Of a stretch of 64,000 nt of DNA, positions 1 through 6,979 are shown piece by piece. The stretch's first letter is position 1. Every line of letters begins with the position of its first letter. The notes beneath the pieces were generated by a model. It was not told the DNA's origin. It ran no database searches and saw only the letters and a list, made by a program, of their open reading frames with translations. The translations under genes and the position numbers were made by a program. Origin of the DNA: an uncultured Pseudomonadota bacterium (GTDB lineage: Bacteria > Bdellovibrionota_B > Oligoflexia > Oligoflexales > CAIYRB01); NCBI GenBank assembly GCA_903928445.1, contig CAIYRB010000181.1:18141-82140 (forward strand), given 5' to 3'.

Positions 1-270
1 GGCCATGAACATGACCTTAGTTGCCATCATGATGAATTCGACTTGCACCTCGCGCTGGGCACTTAAATGCACAAGGCCTTGTTCGGAGACATTGCTGATC
101 CGCATGGTTGGAGGACTGGATGTTGCCGCCACTGCCGAAGCCCGTCCCTTGACCGAGACTGCCGTTGTTCCATTCAGTCGCACCATGACCGGCAAACTGG
201 CCTCACAGATGCGCTGCAGGATTCGAAGTATCCGCTCGGGGTTGGAGATTTTTAGTCGGTTTTCGTTCAT
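1..270 (-). CDS. Truncated PilZ-like hypothetical protein (N-terminal part)
   Basis: An open frame runs from ATG at 270 off the left edge of the window, so only the first 90 residues are visible. It begins MNENRLKISNPERILRILQR and contains a stretch VRLNGTTAVSVKG followed by MRISNVSEQGLVHLSAQ. That pattern (a charged N-terminal part, then a strand ending in N-[IV]-S-x-x-G) recalls PilZ or YcgR-type c-di-GMP effectors, but the diagnostic RxxxR motif is not visible, so the family is a guess. The start overlaps the 3' end of the upstream O-antigen ligase gene by 68 bases in another frame, as is common for coupled genes. No strong ribosome binding site is seen; the frame stays open upstream, so a longer protein is possible. 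Confidence 0.45.
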   Translation of the reverse strand, partial: MNENRLKISNPERILRILQRICEASLPVMVRLNGTTAVSVKGRASAVAATSSPPTMRISNVSEQGLVHLSAQREVQVEFIMMATKVMFMA

Positions 271-1591
271 CGCATTCCGCTGCCTGCGTCGAAGTGTAAA
301 TGACCGCTGATTGCACCACCAACAGGCTTAAGAAGTACCAGAGGGCGTAAACGTAGGCTGAGTCTCTAAGATTATTCTGCATGAGGGAACAGAGGAAGAA
401 ACTAGAGGCGAGGTAACCGATCCCTTGAGCTCGTCCAAGTAGCGAAATCAACCGATGCCTAGCGACAAGCAAGCCACCAAACCATGCGACCAGGCCTATA
501 AACCCAACGATGCCGGTGTCCGCTAGGTACTGGAGGACTAAATTATGGGCTGTATACATATTATCATGGTAGCCGGCCGCAGTGTAGTATGTGCTAAGTG
601 CATCATCTACTCCGACCATCGTGACTCCGAACCAAGGATGATCTAAAAACATCTGTAGGTGAATCCGCCAAAACACCAATCGTGGAAACCGCTCCAGGAG
701 TGGCGTGGTCTGCGAAAAGAGCTCAGAAAACCTTGCGAGTACTGACCCTTCCAGCCAAAGCAGGGCGGCGACGAGGGTGCTTCCGCCGAGCAACCAGTAG
801 CGAAGGCGAGACAGCCTTCGCCCTTCGCAAAGAAGCAGAGCACCCAAAAGAACCAGGAGTACGAACCGTGATCCCGATATCAAAAGGGTCACCAGACAGA
901 CTAATGCAACCGCAGCCCAAAGCTTGCGATCCTGAACCTCTGGCCTTTGCTGGAGCCGCCAAGCTAAAGCGCACGCTGCGAGCAGGATCACCATGTGGTT
1001 ATAGGCAAAGGTCAACGGGTGCCCCATAAACCCGGACACCCGGTAAACACCATACGCAAATCGGTTGCTTCCAAGCACCGCGTTCCAACCATGGGTCCAA
1101 TCAACACCAGTCCAGTGTTGCAGGGCACAATAGCAGAATTGCACCACCAGCCAGGCTAAAAAATATGGAGCCACCCGCCGTGGATTCCAACCGAGTCGGA
1201 CTGCAACGATCGTCGCGGCCGAGACGACGTACCATAGCAGACCAACCTTGGTCGCGGTGTGAGACCAGACCGAGAGCGTGCGTCCTAATGGATAGACCCA
1301 AGGTGACCAAGCGTAACCAAGGAGTGCCGCCGCTAGGTGGCAGAGCACTAAAATCAAGACGCCCCAATGGATCGGCTTGATTCCCGCGGCGATCACTCGC
1401 ATGAGGTCGTGATCCGGGGCGCCGACGGGTGGCAAGTGGCTTTCTCCGAGGAGTGCGAGTCGCCAACGTCCCTTGGTCAGGAGCCAAATTAATAAACAAA
1501 AGCTCATGACATAGCCGGCAAACACCGGCAGGGTCGTCGCAATCGCTGCGAGCGTGAACATGAGTGGCACGGCCACCGACTTTTTTTTCAC
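203..1591 (-). CDS. O-antigen ligase/polymerase family membrane protein
   Basis: A 462-residue polytopic inner-membrane protein of the Wzy_C/O-antigen ligase superfamily. These proteins transfer lipid-linked polysaccharide to lipid A core or polymerise repeat units at the periplasmic face. Hydrophobic segments recur along the whole chain (about 5-40, 75-95, 112-132, 142-158, 195-212, 225-255, 265-282, 358-376 and near the C-terminus). The Wzy_C hallmark is visible: an arginine-rich entry and RLVFWRIHLQMFLDHPWFGV (304-323), a long periplasmic loop, then HNLVLQYLADTG (349-360). Family level is secure, but ligase versus polymerase versus other exopolysaccharide functions cannot be decided. The start is ATG at 1591, with MKKK ahead of the first membrane helix. 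No other polysaccharide genes are adjacent inside the window. Confidence 0.8.
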   Translation of the reverse strand: MKKKSVAVPLMFTLAAIATTLPVFAGYVMSFCLLIWLLTKGRWRLALLGESHLPPVGAPDHDLMRVIAAGIKPIHWGVLILVLCHLAAALLGYAWSPWVYPLGRTLSVWSHTATKVGLLWYVVSAATIVAVRLGWNPRRVAPYFLAWLVVQFCYCALQHWTGVDWTHGWNAVLGSNRFAYGVYRVSGFMGHPLTFAYNHMVILLAACALAWRLQQRPEVQDRKLWAAVALVCLVTLLISGSRFVLLVLLGALLLCEGRRLSRLRYWLLGGSTLVAALLWLEGSVLARFSELFSQTTPLLERFPRLVFWRIHLQMFLDHPWFGVTMVGVDDALSTYYTAAGYHDNMYTAHNLVLQYLADTGIVGFIGLVAWFGGLLVARHRLISLLGRAQGIGYLASSFFLCSLMQNNLRDSAYVYALWYFLSLLVVQSAVIYTSTQAAECDERKPTKNLQPRADTSNPAAHL

Positions 1592-1801
1592 GTTGCGCCC
1601 CTTCTAGCGTAGCCTGGCCTCACCTCTATTATCTCAAATATTCCTTTTTTTTCAAAGACCTATAGTGCATGGGTCGGTTTCTGCTTGGGGTTGTGTCGTC
1701 GCGCCTGGCAGCATGGTTGTGAATGACCTTAAGGCGCTGGCTTGGAGAAAGGGAGAGGGGAATGTCAATCCATGCTATGCAATTGAGGTGTGTCACAGAA
1801 A

Positions 1802-1830
1802 CTCCTGCCTTAAGGAGGCAAACTCTGGTG
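1802..1830 (+). promoter_or_regulatory. Hairpin overlapping a strong Shine-Dalgarno before a GTG start
   Basis: CTCCT (1802-1806) and AGGAG (1813-1817) can pair across a six-base loop, which would bury most of the AAGGAGG that serves the GTG at 1828. The geometry is that of a simple translational control hairpin, but a five-pair stem also arises by chance opposite any strong SD. Confidence 0.25.
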
Positions 1831-2418
1831 TCAATCTATCGGGTGGCCCTGTTAAGTGTCATGATTGCAGCCCTAGCTCCTGCCGCTCAGGCCGCCAGCA
1901 GTGGTTCGACTGAACCCAATCCATTTCGCAAAACCTATGTCCAACTTGGGGTCGCTCGCAACGTCCCAGAGGGCCGTACTCAGAGCACCCTTGCTCCAGG
2001 TACGATGCAGCTTTTTTTTGCCTATATGCACAATGTCAACACCCAGTGGATGATGTCCCTCGGGGCCGGATTAAAAACTTTCGATCGGCCAGTCGCGGAT
2101 CCGCCACCGCCGAGTAAAACCCTAGCCATATGGACCCTAGCGCACACGACTTATTATGTGCTGCGCCTCAGCCATCCGACCTACCTTTTAGTCGGCCCAA
2201 AACTCCTTTACCTACTGCCTACCCTTGTCGGGAAGCTGCCGCCGCAGCGCGACCATGTCTTCGACTCCGAGATAGGTGCAGGTCTTAGCGCTGAGTTGAT
2301 CCAAGGCATGAGCGATCGCTGGTTTTTGTCGCTGCACTGCGAGCGGTGGCGTGGCGTCAAGACATCGCGGTTAGCGGGGTTTGAGGTCAGTATAGGCGCG
2401 ATGGTCGCGTTGGATTAG
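1828..2418 (+). CDS. Secreted outer-membrane barrel-like hypothetical protein
   Basis: I place the start at GTG 1828, nine bases after a near-perfect AAGGAGG (1812-1818). The protein then begins with a typical signal peptide (basic SIYR, hydrophobic core, cleavage after APAAQA) and is 196 residues. An in-frame ATG at 1762 also has a purine-rich upstream stretch and would add 22 residues ahead of the signal sequence. The mature part alternates aromatic/hydrophobic and polar residues in short strands and ends in a hydrophobic strand (EVSIGAMVAL), which suggests a small outer-membrane beta-barrel. I do not recognise the family. It converges on the gene at 2438 with a 19-base gap and is probably monocistronic. 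Confidence 0.6.
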   Translation: MSIYRVALLSVMIAALAPAAQAASSGSTEPNPFRKTYVQLGVARNVPEGRTQSTLAPGTMQLFFAYMHNVNTQWMMSLGAGLKTFDRPVADPPPPSKTLAIWTLAHTTYYVLRLSHPTYLLVGPKLLYLLPTLVGKLPPQRDHVFDSEIGAGLSAELIQGMSDRWFLSLHCERWRGVKTSRLAGFEVSIGAMVALD

Positions 2419-2437
2419 CCTCGATGCGAGGGTCCAG

Positions 2438-3454
2438 CTAAAGCTCGCCAAGGCCTAGCTGAGCGTCGCTACACCGCCCAAGTCGCACCTGTGAGCGCCA
2501 ACCAAAACGCTTCGTTGGCCATAATCGCTCGAGCCCAAATTCGAGCCCGTATTGATTGTGATTGGCGAAGTCCTCAAAAGCCCGCGAGCTGGAGTAAACA
2601 TTCGCGCTTCGGTGCACCAGAATTTTATCGACCCGAGTTGGTGTCTCCTCGCCGACCGTGGCCATGAATAGGTCATTGACTGGCGTTGCAGTGAAGCAGT
2701 GTCCGGCTTGTTGACAGAAACCCTGGGACGAGTCCTTTAGTTGCAATACTTGCATGAACTCACCGAAGCGCTCATTGCTATCATCCCCAGGTAGTAAACC
2801 CGCGATGATCAGGCGCTTGGCGCAGAGATGATCCTGCACTAGTTTGGCCGTGAGACGCTCACGGAGAAACCCGTACCAAATCAGGCTGCCTGGACCAGCC
2901 TCCGGCAGTTGCACATTAAGCACGATAATCGGCTGATCTTCATAGTCGATGGTCGCTAGCATCGCATAGCCGCCACTGCCCATCGCCCATGTCTCCCGCT
3001 TGCCGTCGCCAGAAGGCAGGAACTTGAGCGGAAACCCAGCGGCTACAGCCGCCTGTTCTGTCTCTTGGGTGTCGGCATACTCCTGAACCTGCTGTTGTCG
3101 CCAATCGTAGGCGGCGAGTGCGCCGGCCTGAAGAATGCTTTTGTCAGACTCGGCGGTGTTGCCAATCCGTTGCATGGCTTCTTGCAAAATCAGCAGATCT
3201 GGTTTGGTGTCGCGCAGATCTTGATCGATCATGGCTAGGCGATCACGGCGAAAAATCCAGTCGCCCTTCCAGTTCTTTGTGGTCAGACGCGACGGCGCGC
3301 GTTGATTGAACAGGCTGATCGTTTCGATGGCCAGCGGTCGTGTGTCATAGGTGGGGGAGCGCCGTAACCAGTCGGTGACACAGGAACTCAATGCCGCAGC
3401 TGCCGAGATTGCGCCTAGTGCAAGTGCCCAACGCAACCTATCAGGCCTCAACAC
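2438..3454 (-). CDS. Endonuclease/exonuclease/phosphatase-fold lipoprotein
   Basis: A 338-residue protein with a lipoprotein signal (hydrophobic 10-22, then ALSSC, Cys25 as likely lipidation site) followed by an EEP (DNase I-like) domain. Visible EEP marks are the first strand ending SLFNQ (Asn50), the D-L-L-I-L-Q-E motif (86-92, Glu92 metal ligand), a strand IIVLNVQLP, a region IIAGLLPGDDSNE where the family has GDFN, and TRVDKILV where it has R-x-D-Y-I-F. The terminal SDH motif appears as NHNQYGLEF. Enzymes of this fold cleave phosphodiesters or phosphoinositides; the altered motifs make activity uncertain. Translation starts at GTG 3454, which overlaps the TGA of the acyl-CoA dehydrogenase gene (GTGTTGA), so the two are translationally coupled. 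Confidence 0.65.
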   Translation of the reverse strand: MLRPDRLRWALALGAISAAAALSSCVTDWLRRSPTYDTRPLAIETISLFNQRAPSRLTTKNWKGDWIFRRDRLAMIDQDLRDTKPDLLILQEAMQRIGNTAESDKSILQAGALAAYDWRQQQVQEYADTQETEQAAVAAGFPLKFLPSGDGKRETWAMGSGGYAMLATIDYEDQPIIVLNVQLPEAGPGSLIWYGFLRERLTAKLVQDHLCAKRLIIAGLLPGDDSNERFGEFMQVLQLKDSSQGFCQQAGHCFTATPVNDLFMATVGEETPTRVDKILVHRSANVYSSSRAFEDFANHNQYGLEFGLERLWPTKRFGWRSQVRLGRCSDAQLGLGEL

Positions 3455-4608
3455 CCTAAATAGCGGGCGATCACCAAGCGCTGGATCTCGCTCGTCCCCT
3501 CACCGATTCGCAGCAGTGCGGCATCCCGGTAGAACCGCTCGATGGGGTATTCCTTCATCAAGCCGTAGCCGCCAAACGTCTGTTGCCCTTCCCTGGCGCA
3601 GTATTCAGCGACTTCCGAACAATACAGCTTGGCCATCGCTGCTTCTTTTTGGAACGACTGGTGACTTTGTTTCAACCAGGCGGCCTTATATAAAAGGCAC
3701 TCAGCGGCTTCAATCCGCGTCGCCATCTCGGCCAACTTGAAGCCGACGGCCTGGTGCTGTGCGATCGGTTTACCAAAGGTGCGCCGCTCCTGGGCATACT
3801 TCAGAGTCACCGCAAACGCGCCTTTGGCCAAGCCTAGGCCCATTGCGCCGATCGATAGACGGCCGTTGTCGAGCGTCTCCATCATGATTTTGAAGCCTTG
3901 GCCGCGACTGCCGAGGAGGTTGGCAGCAGGAACTCGAACCTGATCAAAATAGAGCTCACCGGTGTTGGATGCTCGCCACATCATCTTTCCATGCATGACC
4001 TTAGCACTAAGGCCTGGCGTTCCAGCCGGGACGATAAAACAGGATAGCTCGGCCCTGCCGTCGGCTTTGCGGCCGGTGACCGCCTGTACGGTGATGCCCT
4101 TAGTCAATGTGCTAGCGCTATTGGTGATCCAGACTTTGCTACCGTTAATCACCCATTCGCCGCGCTCAGTGTCGAAAGCTGCGGTGGTTTTGCTCGACTG
4201 CGCATCGCTACCGGCTTCGGCCTCAGTCAGGCCGAAGGCCCACAGGCCCTCACCGGTGCACAGGCCGGGCAGGTGTTGGCGCTTTTGCTCTTCGTTGCCA
4301 AAGTAGTAGAGCGGACCGGCCCCAAGGCTATTGTGGGCGGCAATCGTGGCGGCTTGTGAACCATCAACCCGGGCCAGCTCTTCGACGGCGACGACGTAGG
4401 AGAGGTAATCCATTCCCTGGCCGCCGTACTCCGGGGCGACGATGGTCCCGAACAAGCCTAGCTGTCCCATTCCCTTGGTCAATTCCGGGGAAAACTCTTC
4501 GTCTTCGTCAAGCTGGCGGGCTTTTGGTGCTATTTCAGTCGTGGCAAATTGACGGACCGTTTGCCGCATCATTGCCAAATCGTCGCTATCTTTGAACTCA
4601 TAAGCCAT
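3448..4608 (-). CDS. Acyl-CoA dehydrogenase
   Basis: A 386-residue FAD-dependent acyl-CoA dehydrogenase of the short/medium-chain type, which introduces the alpha-beta double bond in fatty-acid or branched-chain acyl-CoA degradation. Signature 1, FGLTEAEAGSDA, is at 125-136. Signature 2, QTFGGYGLMKEYPIERFYRD, lies near the C-terminus. The EGTSEIQ motif supplies the catalytic base (Glu370). Length is normal for the family. I prefer ATG 4608, because GAGGG lies eight bases upstream; TTG at 4614 is an alternative. The EEP lipoprotein gene overlaps its stop. No electron-transfer flavoprotein or other beta-oxidation gene is adjacent, so the substrate cannot be assigned. Confidence 0.9.
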   Translation of the reverse strand: MAYEFKDSDDLAMMRQTVRQFATTEIAPKARQLDEDEEFSPELTKGMGQLGLFGTIVAPEYGGQGMDYLSYVVAVEELARVDGSQAATIAAHNSLGAGPLYYFGNEEQKRQHLPGLCTGEGLWAFGLTEAEAGSDAQSSKTTAAFDTERGEWVINGSKVWITNSASTLTKGITVQAVTGRKADGRAELSCFIVPAGTPGLSAKVMHGKMMWRASNTGELYFDQVRVPAANLLGSRGQGFKIMMETLDNGRLSIGAMGLGLAKGAFAVTLKYAQERRTFGKPIAQHQAVGFKLAEMATRIEAAECLLYKAAWLKQSHQSFQKEAAMAKLYCSEVAEYCAREGQQTFGGYGLMKEYPIERFYRDAALLRIGEGTSEIQRLVIARYLGC

Positions 4609-4712
4609 GATCAATACCCTCGAAGTCTAGGCTGCCAACAGGTTATACACGGGCGACCAGACTGCAGAAAGAGACAATCAATAGACTGACCCGCCTGTCG
4701 CCGTCTAGAATA

Positions 4713-5726
4713 GTGGCCGTGCAAAAGCCGGCCATACCACCCCATATCATCGCTAGCGACTATCGCAAGATCGGCCCGCCGCTTCGGCCAGAGGCAGACG
4801 GACTCCGCGTCGATGGGTTCTTAGCCAAGGAATTCCCTTTTTATGGCCGCGCTCTTTGGAAAAAGGCCTGTGCCGCTGGCCACCTGTTGATCAATGGCAC
4901 GCCCTGTCGCGCCTCACACCGCTTGCGTGGGGGCGACCAAATCGCCATCTATCGGCCGGCTGATGGCGAGCCAGAGGTCGATGACCGTGTCGAGGAGCTC
5001 GCGTGTAGCGGCGGCATCCTGGCCTTGTACAAGCCAGGCAATTTACCCATGCACGAGGGCGGCCCGTTCCGTCGTAATACTTTTGCCGCAGTGGTTGCAG
5101 AGCGCTTTGGAGCGCAGTGGCATCCCGTGCATCGGCTCGACCGAGAGACCAGCGGCGTGGTCATCTGTGCCGGGACGCCTGAGCTACGCCATAAGCTCTG
5201 TTTGGCCTTTGAAACAAGGCGGGTCCACAAGCGTTACCTGGCCATTTGCCAGGGGCGCACGGATTGGGACAGCATCACCGTGGATCAGCCCCTGCTCCTG
5301 GACCCGCAGTCGGAGCGACCGCGCTACCATGTCCGACCAGACGGAGCTAAAAGCCGAACGGCCTTTACGGTCCTCGAGCGAAGCCGCGACGCGACCCTCA
5401 TCGAGGCTGTTCCGCTTAGCGGTCGGACCAATCAAATTCGCGTTCACCTTGATTGGTGTGGTCACCCTTTGGTCGGAGATAAGCTCTATCATCTCAATCC
5501 CGAGGTCTATCCCGCCTATCATCGCTTCGGCGACACGCCAGCCGTCCGAGCCCTGGCTGGGTTTAGCCGTCACGCCCTGCATGCAACCAGCATCGGTCTG
5601 CAGCACCCTGAGAGCGGGCGAGAGTTTAGCGTTGAGTCGGTTTTGCCGGAGGACTTAACCAGGCTCTGGTTCCGGCTCATCGATGCACAGGTCGTCGCAG
5701 CTCATGGGAGCAGCGAGCTGCCCTAG
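4713..5726 (+). CDS. RluA-family RNA pseudouridine synthase
   Basis: A 337-residue protein with an N-terminal S4-like RNA-binding segment (about 30-82, containing LLINGTPCRASHRLRGGDQI) followed by a pseudouridine synthase domain. The catalytic motif HRLDRETSG is at 140-148, with Asp143 as nucleophile. Downstream SGRTNQIRVHLDWCGHPLVG matches the conserved RluA/RluD strand. It isomerises uridines in 23S rRNA or tRNA; the exact site (RluA, C or D type) is not determinable. Start is taken as GTG 4713; a second GTG two codons later is possible, and neither has a strong ribosome binding site. The 3' end overlaps the convergent rsgA gene by 72 bases. Confidence 0.88.
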   Translation: MAVQKPAIPPHIIASDYRKIGPPLRPEADGLRVDGFLAKEFPFYGRALWKKACAAGHLLINGTPCRASHRLRGGDQIAIYRPADGEPEVDDRVEELACSGGILALYKPGNLPMHEGGPFRRNTFAAVVAERFGAQWHPVHRLDRETSGVVICAGTPELRHKLCLAFETRRVHKRYLAICQGRTDWDSITVDQPLLLDPQSERPRYHVRPDGAKSRTAFTVLERSRDATLIEAVPLSGRTNQIRVHLDWCGHPLVGDKLYHLNPEVYPAYHRFGDTPAVRALAGFSRHALHATSIGLQHPESGREFSVESVLPEDLTRLWFRLIDAQVVAAHGSSELP

Positions 5727-6971
5727 CTCGCGAATCGCTTGTTCATTGAGCAGCAGATCGCGAATATCGCGCTCGTCTGGTTGCAGGTCTCGGATATCTC
5801 GCTCATCCAGTGGCAAGTCTCTGATGCGGCCTTCACGACCGGTCGCGCCAAGGAGAATTCCTAGGTACGATTTATAGCGCCAGCGCGAGATCGTGCCAGC
5901 TGCGACAGCAGCGAGGACCTTGCAGTCCGGCTCGTCCATATGCCGACACTCGCGGTATTTGCACTTGCCCAGCAGCGGACGGAACTCGACAAAGCAGTGA
6001 CTCAGTTCGATCGCCGTCTTCTCTTCGAAGGTGAACGAACGGATTCCCGGCGTATCGATGACATAACCACCAGTCCCTAATTTAATGAAGCTAGCAAAGG
6101 AGGTCGTGTGCCGCCCTTTGTAAAAGATGTTGTCGTCCTCTTCCACCGTCTGAATGATCTCTGGCTTGAATAGATTGACCAACGACGATTTGCCGACGCC
6201 TGAATGCCCTGATAATAGGGTGATTTTCCCTTCTAGTAGGGCCTTTAGGCGGACGATCTCAGGATGCTGCCTGGCGGTATCAGCGTTCGCCTGCACCGTC
6301 ACGACTTGGTAGCCCAGCCCACGGTACAGGGCAACCATCGCTTCGGCCTCGCGTATATCCTCGGGTCTGCCCTCTTCGGTCAGGAGGTCCAATTTATTCA
6401 GTACGATGATGGCATCGACGGCTTCACTCTCAGCAAGGACCAGGTAGCGGTCGATCAGTCCCCATTTGACCTTTGGGCTAAGAAAGCTCGCGACGATGAG
6501 GACCTGGTCCATATTCGTTGCGAGTACATGTTCGCGGGAGGCGGTTTGCGGGTCGAGACGAGCGATGCGCGAGCGCCTGGGGGTTCGATGCTGAATTACG
6601 CACTTTGGTAGGTCGCTAGCGACCTTGACCAACTTTTCGCGATCGGGGACGCACAAGACTCGGTCGCCGACGGCGATAAAATTTCGCTCCAAGCGGTCGG
6701 AAACGAGAAACCGGCGAGCCACCTCTGCCAACCAAACATCGCGAGTATCCACCGCGTTGACCTCGTGCTCCGTCGAGATAAAGGCGTAGCGCTTATGGAC
6801 CTCGACGACTCGAGCGGCAAAGGCTCCGTCGTCGCCGCCGACAGCCCACTTCACCTCGGGGCGTTCGAAGGTTTCGCCTTTGCTCACCGCATGCGTCTTC
6901 TTCTGGGACTTCTTGCGGATTTTACCGACCTTTTCCAGAAGATCGGTATCCCTGCTATGCCAACGAGCCAT
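5655..6971 (-). CDS. rsgA: Ribosome small subunit-dependent GTPase RsgA
   Basis: A 438-residue circularly permuted GTPase that checks 30S subunit maturation. An OB-fold region (about 50-120) precedes G4 NKLD (192-195), G1 GHSGVGKSS (255-263) and G3 DTPG (306-309). The zinc-binding knuckle uses Cys337, Cys342, His344 and Cys350. The start is ATG 6971, eight bases after the plsB stop with AAGGA upstream; reading further upstream gives low-complexity sequence inside plsB. After the zinc domain a tail of about 60 residues contains a ten-residue repeat (IRDLPLDERD, IRDLQPDERD, IRDLLLNEQA, IREL; 383-416) and an acidic end. This tail is not usual in RsgA. Its DNA overlaps the 3' end of the convergent pseudouridine synthase gene. 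Confidence 0.93.
   Translation of the reverse strand: MARWHSRDTDLLEKVGKIRKKSQKKTHAVSKGETFERPEVKWAVGGDDGAFAARVVEVHKRYAFISTEHEVNAVDTRDVWLAEVARRFLVSDRLERNFIAVGDRVLCVPDREKLVKVASDLPKCVIQHRTPRRSRIARLDPQTASREHVLATNMDQVLIVASFLSPKVKWGLIDRYLVLAESEAVDAIIVLNKLDLLTEEGRPEDIREAEAMVALYRGLGYQVVTVQANADTARQHPEIVRLKALLEGKITLLSGHSGVGKSSLVNLFKPEIIQTVEEDDNIFYKGRHTTSFASFIKLGTGGYVIDTPGIRSFTFEEKTAIELSHCFVEFRPLLGKCKYRECRHMDEPDCKVLAAVAAGTISRWRYKSYLGILLGATGREGRIRDLPLDERDIRDLQPDERDIRDLLLNEQAIRELGQLAAPMSCDDLCIDEPEPEPG
5724..5825 (-). repeat. 30-base tandem repeat encoding a decapeptide in the RsgA tail
   Basis: About 3.4 copies of a diverged 30-base unit encode IRDL-x2-DERD-like decapeptides at the C-terminus of RsgA. The units differ at synonymous and non-synonymous positions, so the array is not freshly duplicated. 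Its last bases overlap the stop codon of the opposing pseudouridine synthase gene. Confidence 0.75.
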
Positions 6972-6979
6972 GGGCTTAT

